Below, piece after piece: positions 9,240-21,049 of a stretch of 64,000 nucleotides of DNA. This stretch comes from Lantana camara (taxonomy: Eukaryota; Streptophyta; Magnoliopsida; Lamiales; Verbenaceae), in contig CM074865.1 of NCBI GenBank assembly GCA_037501455.1, positions 7,637,001 to 7,701,000 on the forward strand. The letters are read 5' to 3'. Position 1 is the stretch's first letter. Every line of letters starts with the position of its first letter. The notes under the pieces were generated by a model that saw nothing but the letters and a program-made list of their open reading frames with translations, ran no database searches and was not told the origin of the DNA. The translations under genes and the position numbers were made by a program.

Positions 9240-12200
9240 CTTCGCTTGCTTATCGAATATTCAAACTTGAACTCCACCTTAAGAAATAGCGTGACATATA
9301 ATTGGGTAGCTTGTGAATTGGTATTAATGTCAAAGACTGATTGGAGATGATAGCTATTACCTTGGGACAACGTCAACTACCAAACCCTAGTTTCTTGGCA
9401 CTTTTAAACCCTAATCCCATAATAAAGTCATACGATTGTGAACAATACGACACCGTGTTTTCAGTAGCAATCAATACAGTCGCAAGTCGCAACCATTAAT
9501 TGTAATGTCCTTGTTAATGTTGCACGCCCAAGAAAATTGAGCCGTTCAAATTAAGCTAACACAGTCCTTAAATTGCTTCAGATTATAACGTAAATTTTAT
9601 TAATCATTATAAACACATATGTATATGATGAATACTCGTTGATTCAAACCCCTTTTTCTTTTTGTGATTAGTCCTTAATATTTAAATTTCAGTACTCTTT
9701 CATAAAAGAAAGTCCCGTTAGAGTTTAGTCTCTCATAGTTGTGTGACTCTTTTATGTGAATGGGTTTGTTCTTATCTCTATATTTATTAGTTACAAAATT
9801 ATAATTTCTGGGAGTGTCTTTTGACTCTCTATCTCTCGACCTAAACATCATTATCCATTTACGATCCTAACCACGTGTCTTATGGGGTAGGACCGGCCGT
9901 CAATTTATATGTTCAATTTTATTTTTCTATGTAGTAAATATTATATTGCTAATTAGTAAATTGGGGAACATAATTTTCATTGATATTACTATAATTTCAT
10001 CACAAAAATTCTCAATCTGCGACGTAAACCAAAAAATTGGCCAAGTACAATTTTAAATTTTAATACTAGTAGTATACAATACAATATAGCAATACTTTCC
10101 AGCTCTAATTGAAGGAAAAAAGCATACAAAATTATTCTTTTGGTTATGTATTTTTAATAGAGATCGACACTCATGGACAACTATAATTACTAGTCTCTCA
10201 TCAAATTATATACACCTCAAAAGTTTATAATAAAATAATAAAAAAATTGATCACGAAATTTAAAACTACTTTATACTGTAAAATAATTAATCATGAAATT
10301 TAAAAATTAAAACAATTCAACATTTAAAATTAAGATTCAAATTTCTAACATTTGAATGAAAATGAATGAGTTTTTTCCATTAGATTATTTCAAAATTTCC
10401 CTTATTATCAACGACCACACCTTTTCAACTTAGTCCAATTTTTCATGATTGGATGAACTAGTTGAAGTGGACTTTTGGAACGTACATTTCATTAAAACTT
10501 CTATCAATCGGTCAATATATCAATTAATTACCGTCACAAAGATTGAGACAGTTCAATCATACAGCTAATTAATAAGCTTACAAAACTCTTAATTAATGGA
10601 GTTAATATTTAAACTAATCTAATTACCAATTAATTACAATCTCGCAACAGCATACGCAACCGAATGTCGTCGTCTTGTTTCTTTTCTTTCTTTATTATTT
10701 ATATATTTATATACGTATGTATTATGTTTCAATGTACAATATTTTAGTTTAGGACTATTGTCACCTTAGCTGGATTAATTAAATAATACCTAAATTAACT
10801 TAATATGCTATCAACTTAGCTGTCCAATTTAAAATAATTTAAGAGTATGTTTATGAGTATATTAGGTTAAGATAAGGGATAACACAAGATAATCTTATCT
10901 AATATAGTAATTAGAAGTATATATTTTATAAGAAACTATGCTAAAAAAAAAAAATGAATTTTTTATAATACTTATTAGACAGCTAGAACGATAGCATACT
11001 AAGTTTTATTTTAATTTCTCTAGCTAGAAGTTATATTATATTATATTTATGTATAGTGGAAAGTGTAAAATAGGCAGATCGACTCTGACCAATCTCATAA
11101 TGATATATGTCTAGAGATGCTTCGACTACAAGTTCCATTTCACAATATTATGATTGGAATCTTTTTTTTTTTTAATTAGGTAATTAAATTATGGTGAGAA
11201 TCAATTAGGGTTTACTGTACAACTTTATATGCTAGATACATTCGTTCCAAAATTAAAAATTAAAAATTGAAATGCTTAATAAATCCAACTTTATTTTCTT
11301 CTTCTTTAACACATATCCAAGAAATTACCAAAATATCCTTAAAAGTAATTGGGAAGTTGCTTGAATTCGGTCCGAAAGCTTAATTTGATCAAATCACTTA
11401 GGCGTAAAGTTTTTTCTATTAATGATAACTGCATTTCTAGGGACTCACTCTTCCTATAAATGGTAGTTGCATTTTAGAAACTCGAACACGAAACTTTTGA
11501 TTAAGTTAGTATAGCGTCGAACAATTAAACTAAACTAGCTATTTTGAGTTCAATTACTTTACATGTAAACTTTCAATTTGTTGCTTTGTTGATACGAAAG
11601 CATCATGCCTGAGAGATAAATGATGGAAAGAAGTATAAGATTTGGAGTCAAAATTATGACCATTTTGAGAAACAAATGGGACCATAACAAGTTACAAGCA
11701 CAACACATACATAGCTTTACTCCTCAACCCCTTTTGCACTTTTATGCCAAAGCATTGAGATTTTACATCGGATTCGACTTTCCCTTTTTCCTATTACTAA
11801 TTACCATCAAATCATATCCCATAGCTACTCTTTTGAAAGAAAAAAAAAAAGAGTTGTTTTTTTTAGCATTTCTTTTTGTAAAAAGATATTCACTCCCAAA
11901 GTTTGATAATTTAGAAATTATAATTATCTTGTAAGATTCATGTCAAATTGTAACTATTTTTATATGGTTTGGATCAGTTTGTCCGAGGGTAAATATATTT
12001 ATATCCCCGTCTATATTGGTCAAAACTTCTTTTTGTGTTACGATTTTCTAAAATTTTATATGATTTTAAAAGCGTATTGAAATCTCAAGATTATTTTTTT
12101 TTAAGTTATACGTCGAATCTTAGGATGCCGAATATAAATTTCGCCATTTCTTAATGAAATAAAAAGTTCAATTGTATTTCATATAATTATTATGTGTTTT

Positions 12201-12264
12201 GGCCTTTGGGTTCAAACTCCTGAATTTCTTCCCATAGTTATGATAGGTTACAAGATGCAGTATC
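9240..12264. other. AT-rich intergenic DNA, no gene seen
   Basis: No ORF here has a recognisable motif. The 104-codon open frame at 11620-11934 is low-complexity and lysine/phenylalanine-rich, as expected from AT-rich DNA. A diverged tRNA-like repeat may lie at 11386-11530. Confidence 0.5.
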
Positions 12265-12596
12265 AAGAAAAATAACACAAGTTATTTTCCTATGTACTTA
12301 AATGAGATCTATTGCTGTGATGCTAAGAATCGTCTTCAAACCCTTGATGAAGCCCAGATGCAGGAGCGTAGTTAGTAATAGAGATCGTAGTTTAACATAT
12401 GCCTATCTCGTACTTCTTGAATATATGATCTCGTGTAGGTATTTTGGTTGTAATTCTCTATCAGACTTGTGAATCATGCATGGTTTATTATCTGTTCTTT
12501 TGAACCTCGGTTATTTATATAGGAGGAGGAGACCTGGTTAATAACCCGTGGTTTCGTTAACCGATTGATTTTAAAAAAAGAAAAATAACACAAGTT
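12265..12596 (+). pseudogene. Retroposed gene 3' end flanked by 19-bp direct repeats
   Basis: The perfect 19-mer AAGAAAAATAACACAAGTT occurs at 12265-12283 and 12578-12596. The 294 bp between them ends in ttttaaaaa just before the second copy. Long exact direct repeats plus a 3' A tail are the hallmark of LINE-mediated insertion of an RNA copy. Right after the first repeat a 29-codon open frame (12286-12375) ends in TAG with a non-simple, charged C-terminus (…LDEAQMQERS). It is followed by about 200 bp that could be a 3' UTR. I therefore read it as a 5'-truncated processed copy of a host mRNA. The parent gene is not recognised. A SINE is the alternative, but I see no A or B boxes. Confidence 0.6.
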
Positions 12597-15403
12597 TATT
12601 GACCTTGGATTTGTGCATGTGATGAGTACAATTACTTAGTTTCTACTATACAATGTTGTTTGTCTTTGTCCTTGATTACAATTTAGTGCAGCAATATTCT
12701 CCAATTTATAAAATGTGATTACCAATCGATTACTGCAATACAGTAACACTACGAGGAATAATCATAGAGCACTATCTATCCAACATGATAATTAAGATAA
12801 TTGATTATAAAGTGGACTTATGTGAGTGATTAGTGTGACTTTTCACATAAATTAAATGCAAAAGGCACATTTATATATCTGTCTTATTAAAGTAGATGGT
12901 TTGCTATTTCAATACTTTGAATTGACCTCCAATCTAATCAACCCTTTAACTCCATTGGCGCGATGTGGAAACAGCCCAAATGTGAAAGAGAGTTTTAACA
13001 CTTAAATAATCATAATTTTGAACACAATTATTACATTTATTTTATCTAACTCAACCCAAAAAAAAAACAAGCAATAAAGTGAGAGTTAGTTTAAATATTT
13101 TAAACTAGTAAATAGTTTAGCAATGTATCAATGTGGAATGGTGTCATACACCCTACTCCTCACATGTGTCCAAACAATCAGAAAATTATACCCAAATCAT
13201 CTGCAATCAGCCTTGAGATGGATTTGGAGCGTGAAAGTTTTATCTAAAATAGGAATCAATCTAAAATGTAAAAGTTTTACCGAAATAGTGAAGGGCCACT
13301 TGGGGAGCGTGAATACGAACAGTAACGATCAACATGGAGCGTCAGTAAGGTATCAACTTGAAACGTGAAAGTTTTAATCAACAGAAGTAACTTAGAGCGT
13401 GAAAATTCTTAGACCGTGTAATTTAGCAGTTTTATGAAGCTTGAGTAACAACGATTCCTTTAATAATAATCAATATGATCTCATTTTCAAGAACATTAGA
13501 CTTTAGAGCAGAGGACAACAATTTCTTGATAAATAAAGGAAGGGTGTTACATAGTCTACTTGTGCAGGGATTGTTGCAGGCCATAATTCACTTTCAACCA
13601 CAAATATAGAATTTATTGTCCTTCAATATAAACCCCCATTTATGGTGATGGGCCCCAACTTCTGGTTTTCAACATCATAATTTGTCGGTTTTTTCTGTTG
13701 CTCAATTTAATTTAACGAAATTCGTTTCTAGTCCCCAAAATTAGTAAATATTCTACATCGGATCTAAATTCTTTTTTTTTTGTTAACTTGCAAATTGATG
13801 AAATGGGCCCCAAATATTACTGGCTCAATAAGGCTTACAAACTGCCAATACACTATTATGGGCCGATGTCTGATCCAACAACAAAATGAGAGCCTTATAT
13901 TATGAGTTATAAAAGCACCGAAAATATATACTTCGGCCCAAAATCTATGGAATATCAGATATCTATAGGTTGAATTCACTGATACGAAATTCGGAATTAC
14001 AATTAAACTTTTCAGTGGTGTAGTTTAGTGATTCGTCTCGAATGAGATATGGAATCGGAAATAAAAAGTATAAAGACTCGATATAAGAATATGGTTAATT
14101 ATACTTGACTCCCAAATTAGATAAAGTAATTACAATTGGTACTCACTTTTAGATATAATTGCAAACACCGCCCCTCTAAAGTTTGTTTATTACACTTAAC
14201 CCCCAAAACTTTAAAAATTTTGATGATGTCAGCAAAAATATTTGTGAAAGTCGGAAATTAACATTGTTGACTTTGGTCAAATTTTTATGACATGCCCTTA
14301 GGTGTTCATTGCAATTTAGTAAATTAAAATGGAAATTATGTATAATTTTTTATATTAGAATTTTGAATTGAAATTAACTGTTGCAACAACTATTTCTATG
14401 CCTAATATGATCGTAATTTTCATAATTTGAAACCTATAAATATTGAGTTTCACAAACAATACAGAAAACAATAGTTAATCTCTCCCATGGCTTCAAGTAG
14501 CTACTATTCAAGTAATCGAACAATAAAATATCGGAATAAGAAGTGCTTAATGTGTGACTACCTTCATAGTTGTATAATTTTCACATGTTTGACTCAATAT
14601 TTACTTCAAATTATAAAAATAACAGCCTTATTAGGCATGAAAGTAGCCATTGCAACAACTAATTTCAACTCAAAATTTTGATTGAAAATTTAACATAAAA
14701 AATTACACATAGAATTTTGAATTGAATTTACTTGTGGAACGAAAACCGAACGAATGAAAATCCCTATTCATGAGATTGAAGGTATATTTACACGGTTTTC
14801 AGTTATTATATTTTCTTCAAGTAAGAAAGAAGCAAAGAAATTCGCTATATATTATTAAATAAATCAAGCATATAAATTAATTAAGTATTTGAATTTATAT
14901 AATGCAGAAACTAAAATATAAGTCTACGCGGGTATGGTACGATATTATCAAGTCAAACCTGTTCATTGACAGCTTCACAATTAATTAATTACTGATGCCC
15001 AAGAAATAATTATACGCCTCATTCAAATAATATTTTAATTCCTTTTTAATACACAAAAAGATAATATTTAATTCACATACCTCTTGGCCTTTCAGAAAAA
15101 GTACAATAAAATCGAAGATAATAATTAATATTTATGAATTGAAGCTCTGTTCTTGGAAGTCAATGCATTAATTCTTCACAACTATGAAATTATATATTAC
15201 CAAAATGCATAGAATTTCCAATAATAATAAATAATTAAAGATGAAGCATTATTTCCATTATGAATGCGGGTTTCCATTAAAGAACTTCTTATCATCTGTT
15301 ATGAACCCATCTTATATGGAAAAGAATCAAAGATTAAATTAATTTAATATTTTGATCATCTATTATGTATAAATTATTTTAATCTAGAAAATGATATATC
15401 ATA
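12597..15403. other. Intergenic DNA with degraded repeats
   Basis: No gene recognised. 13085-13430 is a diverged copy of the TRIM-like family (caatgtggaatggtgtcatac, then repeated agcgtgaaa words). 14094-14330 (ggttaattatacttgactcc…) looks like one arm of a MITE similar in style to 7158-7634. TGGGCC-type words occur at 13804-13862 without an adjacent convincing ORF. Confidence 0.45.
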
Positions 15404-17273
15404 TCTATACTATTATATATTTGAAAACGACGTTTGACTTTTTATTGTGCATTTTGAAGATGTGTAATTTTGTGAGTTTTTTGTTATTTTTAATTGATTT
15501 AAATTTTTCTCATTGGTTGATTTAATTAAATTTATATTATTTGATTATATACATAAAAGATATCAATCAATCCCTAATTTATTGTCAATTTTCATAAATT
15601 TAAGATTTAAAATTGATAATGACTTTATATATGGTGATTTTATATATGTAAAATCTTAACCAAATAGAATTTTTATTAACATCTTACCAAATCAGAGAAA
15701 AAAAAAAATCATTGTCTCTTGAATATTAACCCATGAATTTTTCTCATAAAATTACTAATTGACATATAAATAATAAATGTTAAGTTTATATTAAGTAATT
15801 AATACCATCTAATTTGCCTCAAATTATATATTTCCATAAAATCTATCGTTTAACATCTATACTATTATATATTTGATAATCATGTTTGACTTTTCAATGT
15901 GCATTTTTTATGATGTGGAATTTTGTGATTTTTTTAAAAAAAATTGTCTTGATAGAAAAAACATGATTGGCTAAACTTATTTTGTCTATTATTTAATTAT
16001 AAAAATAAATACTAATTAAGGAAAGTAATTATCTTTGGTCAGATTCATGGTATATTTTCAATTTCTTCATGTGGTTTAATTTCTTTTATATATAGTAAAT
16101 TATAGAATTTGACCTAAATACTATTCTATTGTTTATTTGAAAATTTATGCTATGTAATTTAAAATTTATATACTTAATTAAGAAAATTATCATTAATTAA
16201 TTTATTTAAAATGCATTATCTATGTTATTATATATTTCACGAAGGTATTTGACTGCAATTGTATTGTTTTGACACAATACTATTTTATATTTTTTTAACA
16301 TTTTATTGAAAAAATGATTTTTTATTGGGTGTTAGAATAATATTTTTTTCTATTTAGATTAATATATTTCAATTATTATTAAACTCAACCCCATATTATA
16401 TGTAATCCATTAACTATTCCATTAATAAAAATTATATATGTTATCTATACTATAATATACAGGAATTGTGTCTTTTGACTCAATGGAATTTTGTGATTTT
16501 TTTGAGATTTTTAATTAAAACTAAAAATTATGATTGGTTGATTGTTACTAAATTAATTAATTAATTAATTAATCTAGCAATGTTATATATCCCTTGATTT
16601 TTGAAAATATCAATTTATGGTAAAATTTATTTTGAATACATAAATTTAAAAAAATATATTTTAATTAAAGTTCAAATACACCTCAATTCAATATTTTTTT
16701 TCTTTTTTTGAAATATTTTACCCTAATAAAAAAATTCATTGATTGATATTATTTATAAATTTACTATTAAAAAAATTACATCAATATAATATATTTTGAT
16801 ATTGGTAAGGGGGATTTAGCTTTTTTTTTTTAAGAGTTATTTTTAGCAAATATATATATGCATAATATATAACTATCTATTAAGCGAGAGACCCACAGGT
16901 TTGGTCTCTTGGACTCTAAAAATAATTTTTTATTTATTTATTGATTTTATCCGGTTTTATCTCTTCCACGTTCTAATAATTTCTCTTTTCTGTTTCATCA
17001 CTTCTCTTCTTAATTTCACTTTTCTTTCTTATCACTTGCATTTTTTTCTTTTTTTTTTTATTATAATTTTTATCACTTTTTACTTATATTATAAATTTTT
17101 ATAATTATTAATATAACATTATCTTATCTTACTTATTTATTTATTTATCATAAATTAATGATTATATTAAAAAAAACTATAGAGTATATATTTAATAAAA
17201 AAAATTCAATTTTAATATATTTATATAATAATTATTTTTATTTGCACATGCATAGAATGTGCAAAGTTACTAG
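15404..17273 (+). mobile_element. Helitron cluster with four 5' ends and one 3' end
   Basis: The 5' terminus TCTATACTATTATATATTTG occurs at 15404. Near-identical or diverged head-to-tail versions begin at 15856, 16219 and 16444, each followed by a TTTGACT motif 12-20 bp downstream. The 3' end at 17273 has the textbook form: a hairpin (17241-17265, arms TTTGCACAT/ATGTGCAAA), then a short spacer and CTAG, followed by T. Helitrons start TC, end CTRR after a hairpin and insert between A and T, all of which fits. There is no Rep/helicase ORF, so the copies are non-autonomous. Confidence 0.75.
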
Positions 17274-17634
17274 TATATAATGAAGTCTCTCCACAAATCA
17301 AGGAGACACCAACTGAGGAAGAAAGGGCGGTTAGCCTCCTGTTGCGGATGTATAATTTTCCTTTAATTGTTTTGTTTTTTATTTAATAAATTAAATATAA
17401 ATTATTTTTCCTAAATTATTTATGTAACTCCATTAACCGGTTCCTTGATTTTCTCAATTAATAAATTTATTCAAATTTTTATGTAAGTCAATCTTTTCTA
17501 ATATATATTACTTTCTTCTCTCAAATCGTCTTTCGTACAATAAATTTTTTAAAACTTAAATTATGATTCTATTTTCGTATATAAAATGTTCAATCCTTCT
17601 TCTAATTTTTGTGTTCAAATTCATTTTTTTCACA
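17274..17634 (+). other. Left part of an outer Helitron or host DNA, with an exon-like island
   Basis: Between the inner Helitron 3' end and the MULE. 17285-17347 is a GC-richer stretch open in one frame (…TPTEEERAVSLLLR…) followed by gatgtataattttcc, which could be a splice donor. The rest is AT-rich. It continues after the MULE at 29930. Confidence 0.4.
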
Positions 17635-17643
17635 TAAAGTGTT

Positions 17644-18083
17644 GGGAAAATTACAAAAAAAGGATACCAACTATCCCGAACTAGCGTTTTCGGGACTTTT
17701 TTTTTTTTCCGGCGACAAAAATGGACAATAACTCTAAAAAACTGGCATTTTCAGGAAAAATTCGCCGGAGTGAGCTGACGGGGCACCGGTTTAATGATAT
17801 GGAAACACAATTAATAAACACATCAGATTTTAATGCCACCTAGCTGACACATAGCATCCTAATCAGATTTCTTTTAATACTCTTGCCACATGATCTCCTT
17901 TAATATATGATTCATTATTTTTTCATAAATTACATTATATTTGTTCACTATTAATAAACATACGAACTCATACTTTATATTTTTAGTTAAAAATTAATTA
18001 GACACTTAAATAATTGCATATAATTATGTAAATTAATATTTTAAATTATATTTTATAAATCTGAATTAATTAACACATAATGT
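17644..18083 (+). repeat. Left terminal inverted repeat of the MULE
   Basis: Pairs with 29493-29920 on the opposite strand. The outer 240 bp are strongly conserved; the inner part is AT-rich and drifts. The inner boundary is approximate. Confidence 0.85.
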
Positions 18084-18156
18084 TTTCATTGGATGAAATT
18101 ATATGTCCAATGCCCTAAACACAATTGATCCCAAAAAGTTTTGGCCAAGCAGCAGC

Positions 18157-21021
18157 TGTAACACCCCCAGAGCGAAGGGTGCCACATCCCCCGCACTAAG
18201 GTCCAACACGAGTGGCGAAACGGAAGTCCGCACCCGTATCAGACCATAGCGAACGGGAGACACACAAAACTCACTCCCTCGCTAGGCGGCCTAGACCCCC
18301 AAGAACTGCAAGAATTAAAATCAGAGTAGCGGAAGCAATTTATAATCACATATATCCCAAGATCACATATACATCTCAAAAGTGGGGAAGGGTCAACCAT
18401 TCACGCCAGTTTATAAACAGAATAAACAATGCCATCTCGGCTCAAAATAGAGTAAGTGTAATCATAAACATATAATCCAAAATACAGCAATAAGAGTAGA
18501 AGTAATCCACTACGAATGCATGAAGACCCAAGCTAAACCACAAGTAAACCCAAAAGACACTTGCCGCCTAGCTTGACTCGGAAGAACCTGCAAACTCAAA
18601 AGAAAGGAAAAAGGGGAAAACAACAACGAGGGTTAGTCCTAGCGACTAGTGAGGGGGCTAACTCACGCACCCGATATATATATATAGCAAAGCACTTAAT
18701 CAAATGGAAAGATCCTTGAACCGAGAGTGGTTTTTGCAAGCCAAATTAATTCCCGTGATATAGATATATACAAGTTAAAGGAAAGGGAAAAGGGCAAAAC
18801 AAGACTCCAAGTTTCAGGTGAATTAAGAATCCACTCTCGTTCCGTAGATCATACAAAACTTAAACCAACTCAGCGAGTACGAGTCACACACATCCCCAAC
18901 TTCCAAATACGAAGAACAAAGCAAAGCAAAACAAATCAGAATCCATCCCCAACACCGGTTGATAGAAGGGTTGATCGGCCCTAACTATCCACATACACAA
19001 ACGAGACAAGGTTTAATTACTACCTTGAAACCTTCGGCGGTTGCCTCCGCCGGCTCAAGAGAAACACCCTTCCTCAACCTCCTAAGGTTGGGCGAGACTC
19101 TCAAATGGAGGTGTTGATGGAAGAGCTCGGCGACCCCTCGGCCGTCCCGAGATTACCATACCACACTCCGGGGCCCAAACATATCACGAAAGTCACATAA
19201 ACATATCTCAAAGCTTATTTTTCAAAGCCAAATCTCGCGTACACACACTTGCTCAAAACTAAACCTTTGTAAACGAAAGCAAAATAGCTTATATACTTAT
19301 ACAAACGTTTTCAAACTCTTATAACGAATGGGATAAATCCCGCAACATAAGTATCATACACTTATTTACCATATATTATACGTATCCACATGCGAGGCTT
19401 CAAATCAAGTAGGGTTATAGGTCGAATAACTAAAAGAACAAAACCTCACCTTGGCAACGAACGAAGCGGAGTCAAAAGATGAAACTGGGCACCTACGGAG
19501 CAAGCTCGTCCTCAACAGGAAGAACCTCTGAACAAGACAAACAACAAGGAACACTCTTAGACTCAATATGAACCACATTGACGCTCGGTACATGTGTATG
19601 TATGGTTATGATGCAAATGATATGAAATGAATCCACGTTTAGATCATCTAAGAGCATTCAAAGCATATTCGAACATATATCATAAACGAGGCAAGAATAA
19701 ACAACAAGAAACAACGAAAAGGAAACAAAACGAATGAAACTAGAGTTCCTAGGAGACACGCCCGTGTCCCCCGGGAAGGGCAAGCTGAGACACCCCCGTG
19801 TCTCAGTACAGAACTAAACAACGGAAATTAGGAGGTGACACGCCCGTGTCACCGAAACAAGGCAAGCCGAGACACCCCCGTGTCTCGGTACAGAAAAGCG
19901 AAAACAAAAACAAAAGGTGACACGCCCGTGTCACCAACAAAGGGCAAACCGTGACACCCCCGTGTCACGGTACAGAAAAACGCAGGCTGCCCAACAGTAA
20001 CTCAGCAACCCCAAAACAAAAACCCAACACTCATGCTCTAATTACCAAGCAAAGAAATGCAACAATTGCTAAGAAACAAGTCCTAGGAGCATACCAACAA
20101 CAACAAATCTCAAGGAAACATGAAAGGAGCAAGAATCAATCAAATCTACCAACACTCACTATTCACATGCTTGCCAAATCTCAACAACCAACCATGGAAA
20201 TGAACTCAAAAGCACATAAAAGAGAGAAGAGTAAGTGTAGATGACAACCATGAACTTACCTTTCAAATTTGAGAAGCTTGGGTGAAGATTTGAGCTCAAA
20301 ATCACAAGGTTTGACAAAAGGCTTCTTCTTCTTCCTTGCTTCCTTGTACCGATCAGTTTTGGGAGAGAGAGATGAGGATTGGCTCGGTTTCAAGGGGATT
20401 AGGGGCTGAAAGTGGGGTTTAACTCAAGTTCTAACTCATGGTTAAGGCCTAGTTGGGTTTAGATGGGGTCCACAAGGTCTCATGAGGTCAAAAGGTAGCT
20501 TCCAAACTTAAGGGGCTCGTTACGGGTGAAATACGGAGGTCTTAACGAGCTTAGAAAAATGTGAGGCTTGTCCCATCGAACCCGAATCGTCGAAACGAGT
20601 TCAATGGAGGTGACGGAATTCGAATCCGAATTCCCGAGCTCAAGATACACGTCCCGGAACCCAAGGTGCGCTAAGTGCTCTTTAGCCTCCTTTAGGTCCC
20701 GTCTCCAAAACGAACCCAAAAAGGCAACCAAAACAAATACCAAAACATATAACGAGCATGTAAACGAGTTCACAAAACATATAATTAACAAATATCACGA
20801 ATTCACCAAAAATTAGAATTAAATATGAACCCGAAACGAATAAAATACCCAACAAGAAAAGTTAAACGTTCAAGGGTAACCAAAATCATATTAAAGCAAA
20901 TAAGTTCAAATAACTTCAAACGATCCACATTGACAATTAATATCACATAATCACTTAAAGAACTAACTAAATAGCGCACATAAGAGGTTACCTGAAAAGT
21001 CTGATCAGTCGGGATGTTACA
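18157..21021 (-). repeat. 3' LTR of the chromovirus
   Basis: 2865 bp, same length as the copy at 25723-28587 (constant offset 7566). The open frames inside it (for example 18212-18475 and 20480-20791) recur identically in the other LTR, match nothing recognisable and should not be called genes. Confidence 0.96.
19753..19970. repeat. Array of six short palindromes in the 3' LTR
   Basis: Six GC-rich inverted repeats alternate two forms, GACACGCCCGTGTC and GACACCCCCGTGTC, each with 5-9-bp perfect arms around a 4-base centre. They come as three pairs of about 75 bp, and each pair ends with ggtacag or agtacag. Flanking bases change on both arms together (GGTGACAC…GTGTCACC, CCGAGACAC…GTGTCTCGG), so pairing is maintained. 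The other LTR has the same array at 27319-27536. Confidence 0.9.
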
Positions 21022-21034
21022 ACCCTCCCTCCTT
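21022..21034 (-). other. Polypurine tract of the chromovirus
   Basis: On the minus strand AAGGAGGGAGGGT directly precedes the TGTAACA start of the 3' LTR. Confidence 0.9.
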
Positions 21035-21049
21035 CAAAAGGACCTGTCC

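Noticed and set aside
11620..11934. 104-codon open frame
   Set aside because: Composition is that of AT-rich noncoding DNA with poly-Lys/Phe runs; no motif or start context support.
18212..20816. Several 60-100-codon open frames, repeated 7566 bp away (25778-28382)
   Set aside because: They lie inside the two copies of a non-coding LTR, have no recognisable domains, and are identical only because the LTRs are.
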